From UBA965 sp046303375 (GTDB taxonomy: Bacteria > Chloroflexota > Chloroflexia > Chloroflexales > Roseiflexaceae), in the NCBI GenBank assembly GCA_046303375.1, contig JBKCGB010000206.1:1-42228 (forward strand): 42,228 nucleotides of DNA, given 5' to 3'. Shown here piece after piece: positions 31,618 to 39,567 of the stretch (positions are counted from its first letter, which is position 1; every line of letters starts with the position of its first letter). The notes under the pieces were generated by a model, which was given only the letters and a program-made list of their open reading frames with translations, was not told the DNA's origin and searched no databases. The translations under genes were made by a program, and so were the position numbers.

Positions 31618-32595
31618 CTACTCACCCACATATGTGACATCGTACGCAGTTGATACATCGATATCCTGTGCCAGAAGTCCAATCGCGCGCAACAGGGAAT
31701 GTGTTTGTTCCCACTTTGCTGGATTGATTTGACCGAGTGTGGTCGCATCTGCATTCCACATGGCAATCGTAGCCTGCAGTATTTCAATGGTCACATCGCG
31801 ATTGATTGGGTCTGCCTCTGGAATGAACGATAGTGATGCATCGTAGGCTGCTGCGGGATCATCGGCCACAACACGCATGCCCTTTTGTAGCGCTGCCACG
31901 AATTTTGCGACAGTTGAGGTATTTGCAGTGCTGTATGCCGTATTGATAATCAAGTGGTCGGATGCGATTGGTGCAAAATCAGCAACACGCAACACCGAAA
32001 CTGGTGTGCCAGCACGAACAAGTTGGAGTGGTTCATTGTTTGCATAGCCACTAATTACCTGTACCGAATCATTGAGTAACAGTGGTACTTGGTTGAAGCC
32101 AATTTCTTTTATTTCAACCTGTGACTCATCGATTTGCCCGGCACGAAGTAATGCTTGTAGGCCGATATAACTCGCGCCGAATCGACCAGGAATCCCAATT
32201 GTTTTGCCAATCAAATCAGTAGGATTTGCTAATGGCGTAGTTGCTTTACTCATGAATGCAATTGGGAATTCTTGAGAAGTCGCCATCACAGCCGTAATCG
32301 GAAGTCCCTTGGCACGTGCAAGTAACACCGTATCAGCACTTGCGAGAGCGAATTGAATGCCGTTATTCGTTGCGAGTCGTTGTACGACATCGTTTTCAAA
32401 GTTATAGTCAAACGTGACACGCAACCCAGCGTCTGCGAAATACCCTTTTTGTTGGGCCATGTAAAAATGAGCAAATTGAATGTTGGGAATATATGGCATG
32501 CCAACAACAATATCAGTCAACGTAGCAGGGGCGGCAGGAGTGCTACAGGCACACATCAGCAAACTCACTACCAGTACAAGCACTCGACGAATCAT
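31618..32595 (-). CDS. NMT1/THI5-like substrate-binding lipoprotein (ThiY/RibY-like)
   Basis: The 325-residue protein has a lipoprotein signal (MIRRVLVLVVSLLMCAC, Cys17) and an NMT1/THI5-like periplasmic-binding fold: IPNIQFAHFYMAQQKGYFADAGL, IQFALASADTVLLARAKGLPI, IGKTIGIPGRFGASYIGLQAL, and later VISGYANNEPLQL. These are hallmarks of binding proteins for thiamine pyrimidines or riboflavin. ATG at 32595 is chosen because it starts the signal peptide; the frame to 32661 would cover the promoter. The permease gene is directly upstream, but no ATPase gene is present. RibXY of Chloroflexus, as I recall, has this same two-gene form and binds riboflavin. No FMN or TPP riboswitch is visible upstream. 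Ligand is therefore unsettled. Confidence 0.85.
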   Translation of the reverse strand: MIRRVLVLVVSLLMCACSTPAAPATLTDIVVGMPYIPNIQFAHFYMAQQKGYFADAGLRVTFDYNFENDVVQRLATNNGIQFALASADTVLLARAKGLPITAVMATSQEFPIAFMSKATTPLANPTDLIGKTIGIPGRFGASYIGLQALLRAGQIDESQVEIKEIGFNQVPLLLNDSVQVISGYANNEPLQLVRAGTPVSVLRVADFAPIASDHLIINTAYSTANTSTVAKFVAALQKGMRVVADDPAAAYDASLSFIPEADPINRDVTIEILQATIAMWNADATTLGQINPAKWEQTHSLLRAIGLLAQDIDVSTAYDVTYVGE

Positions 32596-32609
32596 GAAAT
32601 TATCCCCAC

Positions 32610-32658
32610 TATACACAATTATGTATATATTATAGCGGGGATTCGGTATGCATGTCGG
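32610..32658 (-). promoter_or_regulatory. Promoter and inverted repeat before the NMT1-like gene
   Basis: On the minus strand CCGACA (32658-32653) and TATAAT (32634-32629) are 18 bases apart and would start transcription near 32622. TATACA-TAATTG-TGTATA (32627-32610), with perfect 6-base arms, overlaps that start. It looks like an operator. The promoter lies in the 3' end of the permease gene and the short gap after it. Confidence 0.5.
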
Positions 32659-33403
32659 CATCTGCAGTAAGCTGGGTATGGATGTGTTGAAAAACCGCGT
32701 GGATGAACAGGGTAATTATCACAAGCAGTGCAAGGGCCACAAAGACGAGTGTGGCATCAAACATGGATCGTGCGATGTTAATAAGTGCACCCAAGCCGTC
32801 TCTGCCACCCAGATATTCACCAACGACTGCCCCAGTCATTGCCAAAACTACGCTTGTTTGTACGCCAGTAAGGACTACCGGCAACGCAAGGGGGACTTCC
32901 ACAAGACGGAGCATCTGCCAGCGTGTCGCACCGTTGAGTACCGCAACTTCACGCAGCTCGCGCGGGATAAGACGCAGGGCACTATAGGTTGCTGAAAACG
33001 TGGGGTACATGGTAATAACAACGGCAATAGTCACGCGCGCCCAGAATGGCGAATGGATCCACAAGAGTATCAGCGGGGCGATAGCAACGACTGGTAACGA
33101 TTGACTCATGGTAAAAAGCCAATTAAACAGATCGTACCAGCGTTGTTGTTGGACAAACAACCATGCACTTACCGTACCAATGCATACGGCGATCGCCAAA
33201 CCCACAAGTGCTACAGAAGTCGTGGCCCAAAGATGTCGCCAAATGGCCAGGCTATGCATCTCACGCCAGAGGCGCATAACAACATGTGACGGTGCCGGGA
33301 GCACGAATGCGGGCCAGATGGCAAGCGCTACCAGCAGTTCCCAACTCAATACGAAGATGGTCATACTGTAGAAGGTACGCTGAGTATGAAGTTGGCGAAA
33401 CAT
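32630..33403 (-). CDS. ABC transporter permease (SsuC/TauC/ThiX/RibX-like)
   Basis: A 257-residue inner-membrane permease of the BPD_transp_1 family with six membrane segments. The EAA coupling loop is present as REVAVLNGATRWQMLRLVEVPLALP, where the conserved Gly and the following hydrophobic stretch contact an ABC ATPase. It resembles permeases for sulfonates, taurine, thiamine precursors and riboflavin. The start overlaps the stop of the glycosyltransferase gene as TAATG. The substrate-binding lipoprotein follows 34 bases downstream. No ATPase gene lies in the cluster, so the system either uses a shared ATPase elsewhere or works in the ATPase-lacking manner proposed for RibXY. Confidence 0.9.
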   Translation of the reverse strand: MFRQLHTQRTFYSMTIFVLSWELLVALAIWPAFVLPAPSHVVMRLWREMHSLAIWRHLWATTSVALVGLAIAVCIGTVSAWLFVQQQRWYDLFNWLFTMSQSLPVVAIAPLILLWIHSPFWARVTIAVVITMYPTFSATYSALRLIPRELREVAVLNGATRWQMLRLVEVPLALPVVLTGVQTSVVLAMTGAVVGEYLGGRDGLGALINIARSMFDATLVFVALALLVIITLFIHAVFQHIHTQLTADADMHTESPL

Positions 33404-34188
33404 TATGGTAAGTTCTTGGTGAATGAAGCACGTATCACGGCAATGGGGAAACGCACGGTTGCCGTGATAATGCGATTAATGCGAGTTGGTTGCTGAATGA
33501 GTCGCCAGAGCCATTTGAGACCAACCCGCTCCATCCATGCAGGAGCGGGGGCTACGATCCCGGCAAGCTCGTCAAACGTGCCACCAACTCCAATGGCAAT
33601 TGGCACACCGAGCTGTACTTGATTGCGTGCGATCCACACTTCTTGCGCTGGATGGCCGTAGGCCACCAACAAAATATCAGGATTGGTCTCGCTGATCTGA
33701 CTACAGACATACGGCTCTTCGATGATACTCGGCGAACCTGCATAACACCCTGCAACCGCAAGTCCTGCATAACGGTGGCGCAACGCTTGAGCTGCTTTTT
33801 CGGCAACCCCAGGTGCGGCTCCAAGGAAAAAGACACGCCATCCTCGGACTGCCGCAAGCTTTGCGATACGTTCAACGAGCTCAACACCAGTTACGCGTGT
33901 GCGGATGGGAGTGCCAAGACGACGAGCAGCCCAGAGAATACCAATACCATCAGGTGTGGCCAGTGTGGCATTATTCAACACCTGACGGACCCGTGCATCG
34001 TGTTGTGCTTGCATCACAAATTCTGGATTAATAGTTGCAATTTGATATATACCGCCAGCCACGATCATGCCATCAATGAGACGAACAACTTCATCAATAG
34101 TGACATCATCAACACCGACCCCAAGCACTGAAATGCGCTGTGGAAGTTGCAACAATTTGCCGGTATGTGAAGTAAACGAAGGTGTCAT
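33403..34188 (-). CDS. WecG/TagA/CpsF family glycosyltransferase
   Basis: The 261-residue protein is a GT26 family glycosyltransferase (WecG/TagA/CpsF), which adds an N-acetyl-mannosamine-type sugar to an undecaprenyl-linked acceptor. Typical stretches are ISVLGVGVDDVTIDEVV, IATINPEFVMQAQ, NATLATPDGIGILWAARRLG with the catalytic-region Asp, GWRVFFLGAAPGVAEKAA, NPDILLVAYGHPAQEVW, VGGTFDELAG and the C-terminal MERVGLKWLWRL, which helps bind the membrane. The length is normal. The start overlaps leuB by four bases (ATGA), with AAGGAG upstream, so a cell-envelope gene is translationally coupled to leucine biosynthesis. No other polysaccharide gene is in the window. Confidence 0.94.
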   Translation of the reverse strand: MTPSFTSHTGKLLQLPQRISVLGVGVDDVTIDEVVRLIDGMIVAGGIYQIATINPEFVMQAQHDARVRQVLNNATLATPDGIGILWAARRLGTPIRTRVTGVELVERIAKLAAVRGWRVFFLGAAPGVAEKAAQALRHRYAGLAVAGCYAGSPSIIEEPYVCSQISETNPDILLVAYGHPAQEVWIARNQVQLGVPIAIGVGGTFDELAGIVAPAPAWMERVGLKWLWRLIQQPTRINRIITATVRFPIAVIRASFTKNLP

Positions 34189-35282
34189 GCTGCTCCTTGG
34201 ATACGAGCAACCACGGCAGCCCCGACAACATCTGTCGTTGATATTGCCTCACCTGTGGCCGCAATATCACGTGTCACAATTCCATCAGCGAGTGTAGCCT
34301 GTACCGCATGTTCTATAGCTCGGGCTTCTGGTTCACAGTTGAGTGAATAGCGGAACAGTAATGCGACACTCAAAATAGTCGCAAGTGGGTTAGCAATCCC
34401 TTTCCCAGCAATATCGGGTGCAGAACCATGAATAGGCTCATAAAGTCCCATGCGCGTCGGATTCGTACTCGCAGCACCAAGCGATGCAGATGGGAGCATG
34501 CCCATGGAGCCAGCTAACATGGATGCTTCATCGGTCAAAATATCGCCGAACATGTTTTCGGTGACAATAACATCAAAGTCGGCAGGCCGTCGGATCAGGT
34601 GCATGGCACATGAATCAACGAGCATGTGTTCGAGGGTGACATCAGGGAACTCGTTTTGCATGACCTGTGTGGTTGTACGGCGCCACAAGCGTGATGTTTC
34701 GAGCACATTTGCTTTATCCACTGAAACAAGCTTGCGTTTGCGCCCGCGTGCAATAGTTGCCGCCGTACGAATGATGCGCGTAATCTCTTCGGTGGTGTAG
34801 ACACACGTATCAAACGCTTGTTCACCGCTCGGGTGTGCTACACAGCGTTTCTCACCAAAGTAAATACCACCAGTCAGCTCACGTACAACCACCATGTCTA
34901 CCCCCTGTAGCAACTCAGGGCGGAGTGGCGAAGCGGGAATTAGACGCGGATGCATGGCCACAGGGCGCAAATTTGCAAAGAGTCCGAGGGCTTTACGGAT
35001 CCCAAGCAGCCCTTGTTCGGGTCGAACCGTTGCAGCAGGATTATCCCACTTTGGGCCACCAACGGCACCCAACAATACGGCATCTGCCTGCTGACACGCA
35101 TTCAGTGTGGCATCAGGGAGGGCACTCCCGGTGGCATCAATTGCACAGCCACCAAGCAACGCAGGTGTAATCGTGAGCGTATGGCCGTAGAGTGCCGCAA
35201 CCCGCTCCAGCACTGCCACTCCTTGTGCGACGACGTCTGGTCCAATCCCATCTCCAGGAAGTGTGGTGATACGAATATGCAT
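34185..35282 (-). CDS. leuB: 3-isopropylmalate dehydrogenase
   Basis: The 365-residue enzyme oxidises and decarboxylates 3-isopropylmalate to 2-oxoisocaproate with NAD+. It has TTLPGDGIGPDVVAQG at the N-terminus, GAVGGPKWD, RPEQGLLGIRKALGLFANLRPV (the Arg-rich substrate site, only partly quoted in family patterns), RELTGGIYFG, SVDKANVLETSRLWR and the NAD-binding GSAPDIAGKGIANPLATI with the following Asn. The length is standard for bacterial LeuB. It begins two bases after leuD and overlaps the glycosyltransferase gene by four. With citramalate synthase present, LeuB probably also acts on 3-methylmalate in the pyruvate route to isoleucine, since no second dehydrogenase is seen here. Confidence 0.97.
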   Translation of the reverse strand: MHIRITTLPGDGIGPDVVAQGVAVLERVAALYGHTLTITPALLGGCAIDATGSALPDATLNACQQADAVLLGAVGGPKWDNPAATVRPEQGLLGIRKALGLFANLRPVAMHPRLIPASPLRPELLQGVDMVVVRELTGGIYFGEKRCVAHPSGEQAFDTCVYTTEEITRIIRTAATIARGRKRKLVSVDKANVLETSRLWRRTTTQVMQNEFPDVTLEHMLVDSCAMHLIRRPADFDVIVTENMFGDILTDEASMLAGSMGMLPSASLGAASTNPTRMGLYEPIHGSAPDIAGKGIANPLATILSVALLFRYSLNCEPEARAIEHAVQATLADGIVTRDIAATGEAISTTDVVGAAVVARIQGAA

Positions 35283-35284
35283 GA

Positions 35285-35899
35285 CTAGAGTCCAATCGTA
35301 TTGACACGCGCAGGATGCGCCGTTTCATAGGTCTGGATGTCTTTATCCTGGTTCATCAAAAACCCCATTTGGTCGACGCCATTCAATACACAGTATTTCG
35401 CAAACGGTTCAATCGGGAAGTGCATCGTGGCACCATTGGGAAGCGTCACTGTCTGCGTAGCCAGATCGACGGATACCCGTGCTTGACCTGGGTGTGCTGT
35501 ATCAGCATTAACCAATATGTCATACACCTGAGGGGTAATTACAATCGGCAACAGACCATTTTTTAGTGCATTATTCTGAAAAATATCGGCAAAGTACGTG
35601 CTCATTACCGCCTTAAAGCCGAATCCTTGTAACGCCCACGGTGCATGCTCACGAGACGAACCACAGCCAAAGTTGGTACCAGCGACCAATACCTCTACAC
35701 CGTTGGTAAAGGATTGGTTGAGCAAAAACTCGGCTTTGGGACGACCATCACTGTCATAGCGCCAGTCAGCAAAGAGACTCTCACCGAGTCCAGTCTTGTC
35801 AGTAGTCTTGAGAAAGCGCGCAGGAATAATCTGATCAGTATCGATGTTCTCGATTGGTAATACCGCATATCGTGCAGTGTAGGGTACAAATTGGTGCAT
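35285..35899 (-). CDS. leuD: 3-isopropylmalate dehydratase, small subunit
   Basis: The 204-residue subunit completes the isopropylmalate isomerase together with LeuC. Typical stretches are LPIENIDTDQIIPARFLKT, GTNFGCGSSREHAPWAL with the substrate-binding Ser-Arg, FADIFQNNALKNGLLPI and a C-terminal region FAKYCVLNGVDQMGFLM. Length matches LeuD of other bacteria. SD GAGGA lies eight bases before the ATG at 35899. It follows leuC by 45 bases and precedes leuB by two bases. The isomerase serves leucine synthesis and, given CimA in the same cluster, probably also converts citramalate to 3-methylmalate. Confidence 0.97.
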   Translation of the reverse strand: MHQFVPYTARYAVLPIENIDTDQIIPARFLKTTDKTGLGESLFADWRYDSDGRPKAEFLLNQSFTNGVEVLVAGTNFGCGSSREHAPWALQGFGFKAVMSTYFADIFQNNALKNGLLPIVITPQVYDILVNADTAHPGQARVSVDLATQTVTLPNGATMHFPIEPFAKYCVLNGVDQMGFLMNQDKDIQTYETAHPARVNTIGL

Positions 35900-35944
35900 A
35901 TGTTTATCCTCGTGTTGGGCGGCACGTGCGTTTCAGAGGTGCAA

Positions 35945-37372
35945 CTAGGCGATGATATCCCGTGGATCACAGATACGTCCCGTAATGGCCGCCGCAGCAG
36001 CAGTCAAGGGACTCGCCAAAAAGGTACGCCCACCTTTGCCTTGTCGACCTTCAAAGTTTCGATTACTGGTGGAAACCGCATATTGTCCCGGCGCAAGCTG
36101 GTCACCGTTCATCGCAATACACATTGAGCAGCCAGCTTCACGCCACTCTGCCCCTGCATCTTTGAAGATTTGGTCAAGGCCTTCGGCTTCCGCTTGTTTT
36201 TTAACAAGTTGTGAGCCCGGGACAACCATCACGCGTACACGTTCAGAGACACGGCGGTCACGCATCACTTGTGCGGCCAGACGCAAATCGGATATCCGCG
36301 AATTGGTACAACTGCCAATAAAGACTACATCGACTGCTTGACCAATGAGTGATTGACCCGCTTCGAGTCCCATATAGGCCAGAGCTTTGGCTAATCCAGC
36401 GCGCCCCGCATCATCTGGCATGTCTGCTGCAGTCGGCACCCGTCCCGAAATCGGGATGCCCATGCCTGGATTCGTCCCATATGTAATCATTGGTTCGAGT
36501 TCGTCCGCATTGAGTTCGACGACCCGGTCATACTGTGCACCTGGGTCCGTACGCAACGTTTGCCAATCGGCAACAGCGGCATCCCACTGCGCACCGTGTG
36601 GAGCACGCGGTCGTCCTTTGATATATGCAAAGGTGGTTTCATCAGGGGCAATGAGCCCCGCACGCGCGCCGCCTTCAATTGACATGTTGCAGATAGTCAT
36701 GCGCTCTTCCATAGAGAGCCCACGAATGGCTGACCCTGTGTATTCAATAACATGGCCAGTGCCACCACCAACGCCGATTTTTGCAATCACCGCCAAGATG
36801 ATATCTTTGGCGCCGACACCTGCACGCAACGTGCCGTTGATGCGGAGTTCCATGGTTTTGGGGCGACTCTGTAGCAGACACTGTGTTGCAAGCACGTGGC
36901 CGACTTCTGACGTGCCAATCCCAAAGGCGAGGGCACCAAATGCCCCGTGTGTACTCGTATGACTATCTCCGCACACAATGGTCATACCAGGCTGTGTGAC
37001 ACCCTGCTCTGGACCAATGACGTGTACAATTCCTTGTTTATCGGTGCCGAGTCCAAAAAGCGGAATGCCAAAGTCACGACAGTTTGCTTCGAGCATGCTG
37101 AGCTGGGCTTTGGCTTGCGTGTCAAGCACGGGAATGATTCCTTGTGCGTTGCGTGGTGTCGTAGGAGTCGAGTGGTCCATAGTCGCAATTGTTTGACCAG
37201 GACGGCGCACGGAGAGTCCGCGGGCACGTAATTCACTAAACGCCTGTGGTGACGTGACTTCATGCACGAGGTGCAAATCAATATATAACACTGCTGGTGT
37301 TTCGGCAGTTTGTGGTCGCACGAGATGGCGATTCCAGATTTTCTCGAATAGCGTTTGGGGGGCAGTCGTCAT
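35945..37372 (-). CDS. leuC: 3-isopropylmalate dehydratase, large subunit
   Basis: The 475-residue aconitase-family subunit carries the 4Fe-4S cluster that isomerises 2-isopropylmalate to 3-isopropylmalate. The cluster ligands are Cys355 (FIGSCTNSRISD), Cys415 and Cys418 (GCSMCIAMN). Other markers are TLFEKIWNRHLV at the N-terminus, YIDLHLVHEVTSPQAF, GDSHTSTHGAFGALAFGIGTSEV and TSNRNFEGRQGKGGRT. This is the bacterial LeuC type of about 470 residues rather than the shorter archaeal form. The start has GAGGAG upstream. An 18-bp hairpin lies between it and the upstream ilvE gene. It works with LeuD 45 bases downstream. Confidence 0.97.
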   Translation of the reverse strand: MTTAPQTLFEKIWNRHLVRPQTAETPAVLYIDLHLVHEVTSPQAFSELRARGLSVRRPGQTIATMDHSTPTTPRNAQGIIPVLDTQAKAQLSMLEANCRDFGIPLFGLGTDKQGIVHVIGPEQGVTQPGMTIVCGDSHTSTHGAFGALAFGIGTSEVGHVLATQCLLQSRPKTMELRINGTLRAGVGAKDIILAVIAKIGVGGGTGHVIEYTGSAIRGLSMEERMTICNMSIEGGARAGLIAPDETTFAYIKGRPRAPHGAQWDAAVADWQTLRTDPGAQYDRVVELNADELEPMITYGTNPGMGIPISGRVPTAADMPDDAGRAGLAKALAYMGLEAGQSLIGQAVDVVFIGSCTNSRISDLRLAAQVMRDRRVSERVRVMVVPGSQLVKKQAEAEGLDQIFKDAGAEWREAGCSMCIAMNGDQLAPGQYAVSTSNRNFEGRQGKGGRTFLASPLTAAAAAITGRICDPRDIIA

Positions 37373-37392
37373 ACCAACTCCTCAGCGATGTT

Positions 37393-37436
37393 GCTCAACC
37401 AGGCTGACAGATGCATACCTGTCAGCCTGGTTGAGC
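37393..37436. other. Perfect 18-bp inverted repeat between ilvE1 and leuC
   Basis: GCTCAACCAGGCTGACAG (37393-37410) and its reverse complement (37419-37436) enclose the 8-base loop ATGCATAC, itself palindromic at its core. It lies 10 bases after the ilvE1 stop and 20 bases before the leuC start. There is no U-tract on either strand, so it is not a standard terminator. It could pause RNA polymerase, stabilise or process the mRNA, or be a partial terminator that lowers leuCDB expression. Confidence 0.8.
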
Positions 37437-37446
37437 GTGCGTAGAC

Positions 37447-38358
37447 TTAGACGTAGTCGAGCCATTTGTGCTTGTCGTCAACTTTTCCTTCGAACAATCC
37501 GAAAAAGCGCTCTTGGATGGCCTCAGTTAATTCACCGCGTTGCCCACTACCAATGACAATTTTGTCAACCGAGCGGATCGGAGTTACTTCGGCGGCCGTG
37601 CCTGCAAAAAAGAGCTCGTCAGCCAAATAGAGCACTTCACGTTGCATTTCCTGTTCACGGACCTCGATTTTGAGGTCACGCGCAATGGTCATGATGGCGT
37701 CACGCGTAATACCAGGCAAGATGTTGTTGGTGATGGGTGGAGTGTAGAGCACACCATCACGCACCACAAACAAATTCATCCCTGAACCTTCGGCCACATT
37801 TCCTTGCACGTCGAGGGCAATACCTTCGGCATAACCGTTGCGTGCTGCTTCGCTTTTAATGAGAAATGACGATAAGTAGTTGCCACCGGCTTTGGCCATG
37901 GTGGGAATGGTATTAGCAGCAAGGCGATTCCATGATGACACCATCACGTCTACGCCGTTCTTGAGTCCTTCTGGACCGAGATAGGCACCCCATTCGACAG
38001 CGGCAACCATCGCTTCAATGGGGTTGTTTTTTCCGTCGAGACCCAGCGGTCCTTCCCCACGCCACACGAGTGGACGAAGGTAGCTGTTCGTGTAGCCATT
38101 GACTTTGATGACATCCTTACACGCTTGTGTGATTTCTGCTGGGCTAAACGGAATCTCCATGCGGTATATTTTGCATGAATCCCACAGGCGCCGGATATGC
38201 GGTCCGAGTCGAAAAATCGCCGGGCCATTGGGGGTCGGGTATGAACGAATCCCCTCGAAGACGGATGAACCATAGTGCAAGGCGTGGCTCATTACATGCA
38301 CTGTGGCTTGTGACCACGGAATCATCTTGCCCTTAAACCAGATCTGCTTCTCAGACAT
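37447..38358 (-). CDS. ilvE: Branched-chain amino acid aminotransferase (copy 1)
   Basis: The 303-residue enzyme is a fold-type IV PLP aminotransferase that makes leucine, isoleucine and valine from their 2-oxo acids with glutamate. The PLP lysine is Lys156 in TMAKAGGNYLSS. Also present are HALHYGSSVFEGIR, RPLVWRGEGPLGLD, EGIALDVQGNVAEGSG, and GTAAEVTPIRSVD, all BCAT hallmarks. ATG at 38358 is chosen because AAAGGAG lies six bases upstream. A second copy with roughly five in six residues identical by eye lies directly upstream. Both copies share the -like leader segment before the start. TATAAT at 38398-38393 on the minus strand suggests copy 1 has its own promoter. Confidence 0.96.
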   Translation of the reverse strand: MSEKQIWFKGKMIPWSQATVHVMSHALHYGSSVFEGIRSYPTPNGPAIFRLGPHIRRLWDSCKIYRMEIPFSPAEITQACKDVIKVNGYTNSYLRPLVWRGEGPLGLDGKNNPIEAMVAAVEWGAYLGPEGLKNGVDVMVSSWNRLAANTIPTMAKAGGNYLSSFLIKSEAARNGYAEGIALDVQGNVAEGSGMNLFVVRDGVLYTPPITNNILPGITRDAIMTIARDLKIEVREQEMQREVLYLADELFFAGTAAEVTPIRSVDKIVIGSGQRGELTEAIQERFFGLFEGKVDDKHKWLDYV

Positions 38359-38392
38359 CGTGTGCTCCTTTGTTACTACGGATATCAGTCGC

Positions 38393-38398
38393 ATTATA
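38393..38398 (-). promoter_or_regulatory. -10 box of ilvE copy 1
   Basis: TATAAT on the minus strand lies 34 bases before the ATG of ilvE copy 1. The corresponding position before copy 2 reads GATAGATGCG and lacks the box, so only copy 1 has it. The -35 region is not convincing. Confidence 0.4.
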
Positions 38399-38540
38399 TA
38401 TCATTCACGCGACGTGGTGCGTCGGGAAGACCGAGTAGCCGTGCCTTGTTAGGCGATTCGCATGCACTCCAACGGTATACCAATATGCCATCAATAGAGA
38501 CTGCAACAATCTCGCTGCGCTCCACCGCACAGCGCCTCAC
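38394..38540 (-). CDS. Possible small ORF between the two ilvE copies
   Basis: The 237-base gap between the ilvE copies holds a 48-codon frame from GTG 38540 to TAA 38394, with a product containing IVAVSIDGILVYRW and LLGLPDAPRRVNDI. It has no SD and uses GTG, so it is a weak candidate: a small gene, a remnant of the duplication, or chance. The stop codon overlaps the -10 box of ilvE copy 1. On the same strand a GC-rich hairpin GCTGTGC-GGTGGA-GCGCAGC lies near its start. Confidence 0.2.
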   Translation of the reverse strand: MRRCAVERSEIVAVSIDGILVYRWSACESPNKARLLGLPDAPRRVNDI

Positions 38541-38595
38541 GTCAGGTGCTGTTGATCAGTATGGTAGCGTTTACTCACATATTATGTCGACATCA

Positions 38596-39507
38596 CTACA
38601 CGTATTCCAACCAGCGATGGATGTCGTCGACACGACCATCAAAAAGCCCGAAAAACTGCGCTTGGATGACCGTCGTGAGTTCGCCACGTTGACCATTACC
38701 GATGACGATTTTGTCGACAGAGCGAATGGGTGTCACTTCGGCGGCTGTACCTGCAAAAAAGAGTTCATCGGCTAGATAGAGCACTTCGCGCTGCATTTCT
38801 TGTTCACGGACTTCGATGTTGAGGTCGCGCGCAAGCGTAATTACTGCATCACGGGTAATCCCTGGCAGAATGCTATTGGTAATAGGTGGAGTGTAGAGCA
38901 CACCATCGCGCACCACAAACAGATTCATCCCCGAGCCCTCGGCCACATTCCCATGCACATCGAGAGCAATGCCTTCGGCGTAACCATTGCGGACCGCGTC
39001 ACTTTTGATGAGAAACGATGAAAGATAGTTCCCACCGGCTTTGGCCATGGTGGGGATGGAATTAGCAGCAAGGCGATTCCACGATGATACCATCACATCC
39101 ACACCACTTTGTAGCACATCATGCCCGAAATATGCACCCCATTCAAAGGCCGCAACCATGGCTTCGATGGGATTGTGTGTACCATCGAGACCAAGCGGTC
39201 CCGCACCACGCCACACCAGTGGACGAAGTGAACAATTGGTAAAGTTGTTGACTTTGACGACGTCCATGCATGCGTGAATCAATTCTGCTTGGCTAAACGG
39301 AATCTCGATGCGATATATTTTGCATGAATCCCACAGGCGCCGGATGTGTGGACCAAGCCGGAAAACCGCAGGACCGTTGGGTGTTGAATATGCACGGATA
39401 CCTTCAAACACAGACGAACCATAGTGCAGTGCGTGGGTCATGACATGCACATGTGCTTGTGACCAGGGAATCAACGTCCCGTTGAACCAAATTTGCTTCT
39501 CAGTCAT
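38596..39507 (-). CDS. ilvE: Branched-chain amino acid aminotransferase (copy 2)
   Basis: A 303-residue paralog of the following gene with the same motifs, including Lys156 in TMAKAGGNYLSS and GSGMNLFVVRDGVLYTPPIT. It is very similar to copy 1; differences cluster at residues 73-93 (SQAELIHACMDVVKVNNFTN region) and 122-135 (around EWGAYFGHDVLQSG), the latter close to the substrate pocket in this family, so the two may prefer different oxo acids. SD AGGAG lies six bases before ATG 39507. It follows cimA by 60 bases. About 50 bases of leader before the start resemble the leader of copy 1, so the duplication included upstream sequence. Neither copy shows decay. Confidence 0.95.
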   Translation of the reverse strand: MTEKQIWFNGTLIPWSQAHVHVMTHALHYGSSVFEGIRAYSTPNGPAVFRLGPHIRRLWDSCKIYRIEIPFSQAELIHACMDVVKVNNFTNCSLRPLVWRGAGPLGLDGTHNPIEAMVAAFEWGAYFGHDVLQSGVDVMVSSWNRLAANSIPTMAKAGGNYLSSFLIKSDAVRNGYAEGIALDVHGNVAEGSGMNLFVVRDGVLYTPPITNSILPGITRDAVITLARDLNIEVREQEMQREVLYLADELFFAGTAAEVTPIRSVDKIVIGNGQRGELTTVIQAQFFGLFDGRVDDIHRWLEYV

Positions 39508-39567
39508 CGTGCGCTCCTGTGGTATAACGGAAATGCGGCGCATCTATCATTCACACGGTGCACTACA

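Noticed and set aside
32596..32662. TPP or FMN riboswitch before the NMT1-like gene
   Set aside because: Neither the TPP (CTGAGA / ACCTGA) nor the FMN (AGGGCGGGGTGAA-type) core is present, and the region is only about 60 bases and partly inside the permease gene.
33490..34131. 213-codon plus-strand frame opposite the WecG/TagA gene
   Set aside because: The minus strand encodes a full GT26 protein here. The plus-strand product is Cys/His-rich low-complexity with no family pattern.
36387..36962. 191-codon plus-strand frame within leuC
   Set aside because: Shadow of leuC, which keeps its cluster cysteines and normal length on the other strand.
38395..38595. T-box leader between the ilvE copies
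   Set aside because: The conserved T-box sequence (AGGGTGGNACCGCG) is absent on the minus strand, and no specifier-loop structure is evident.
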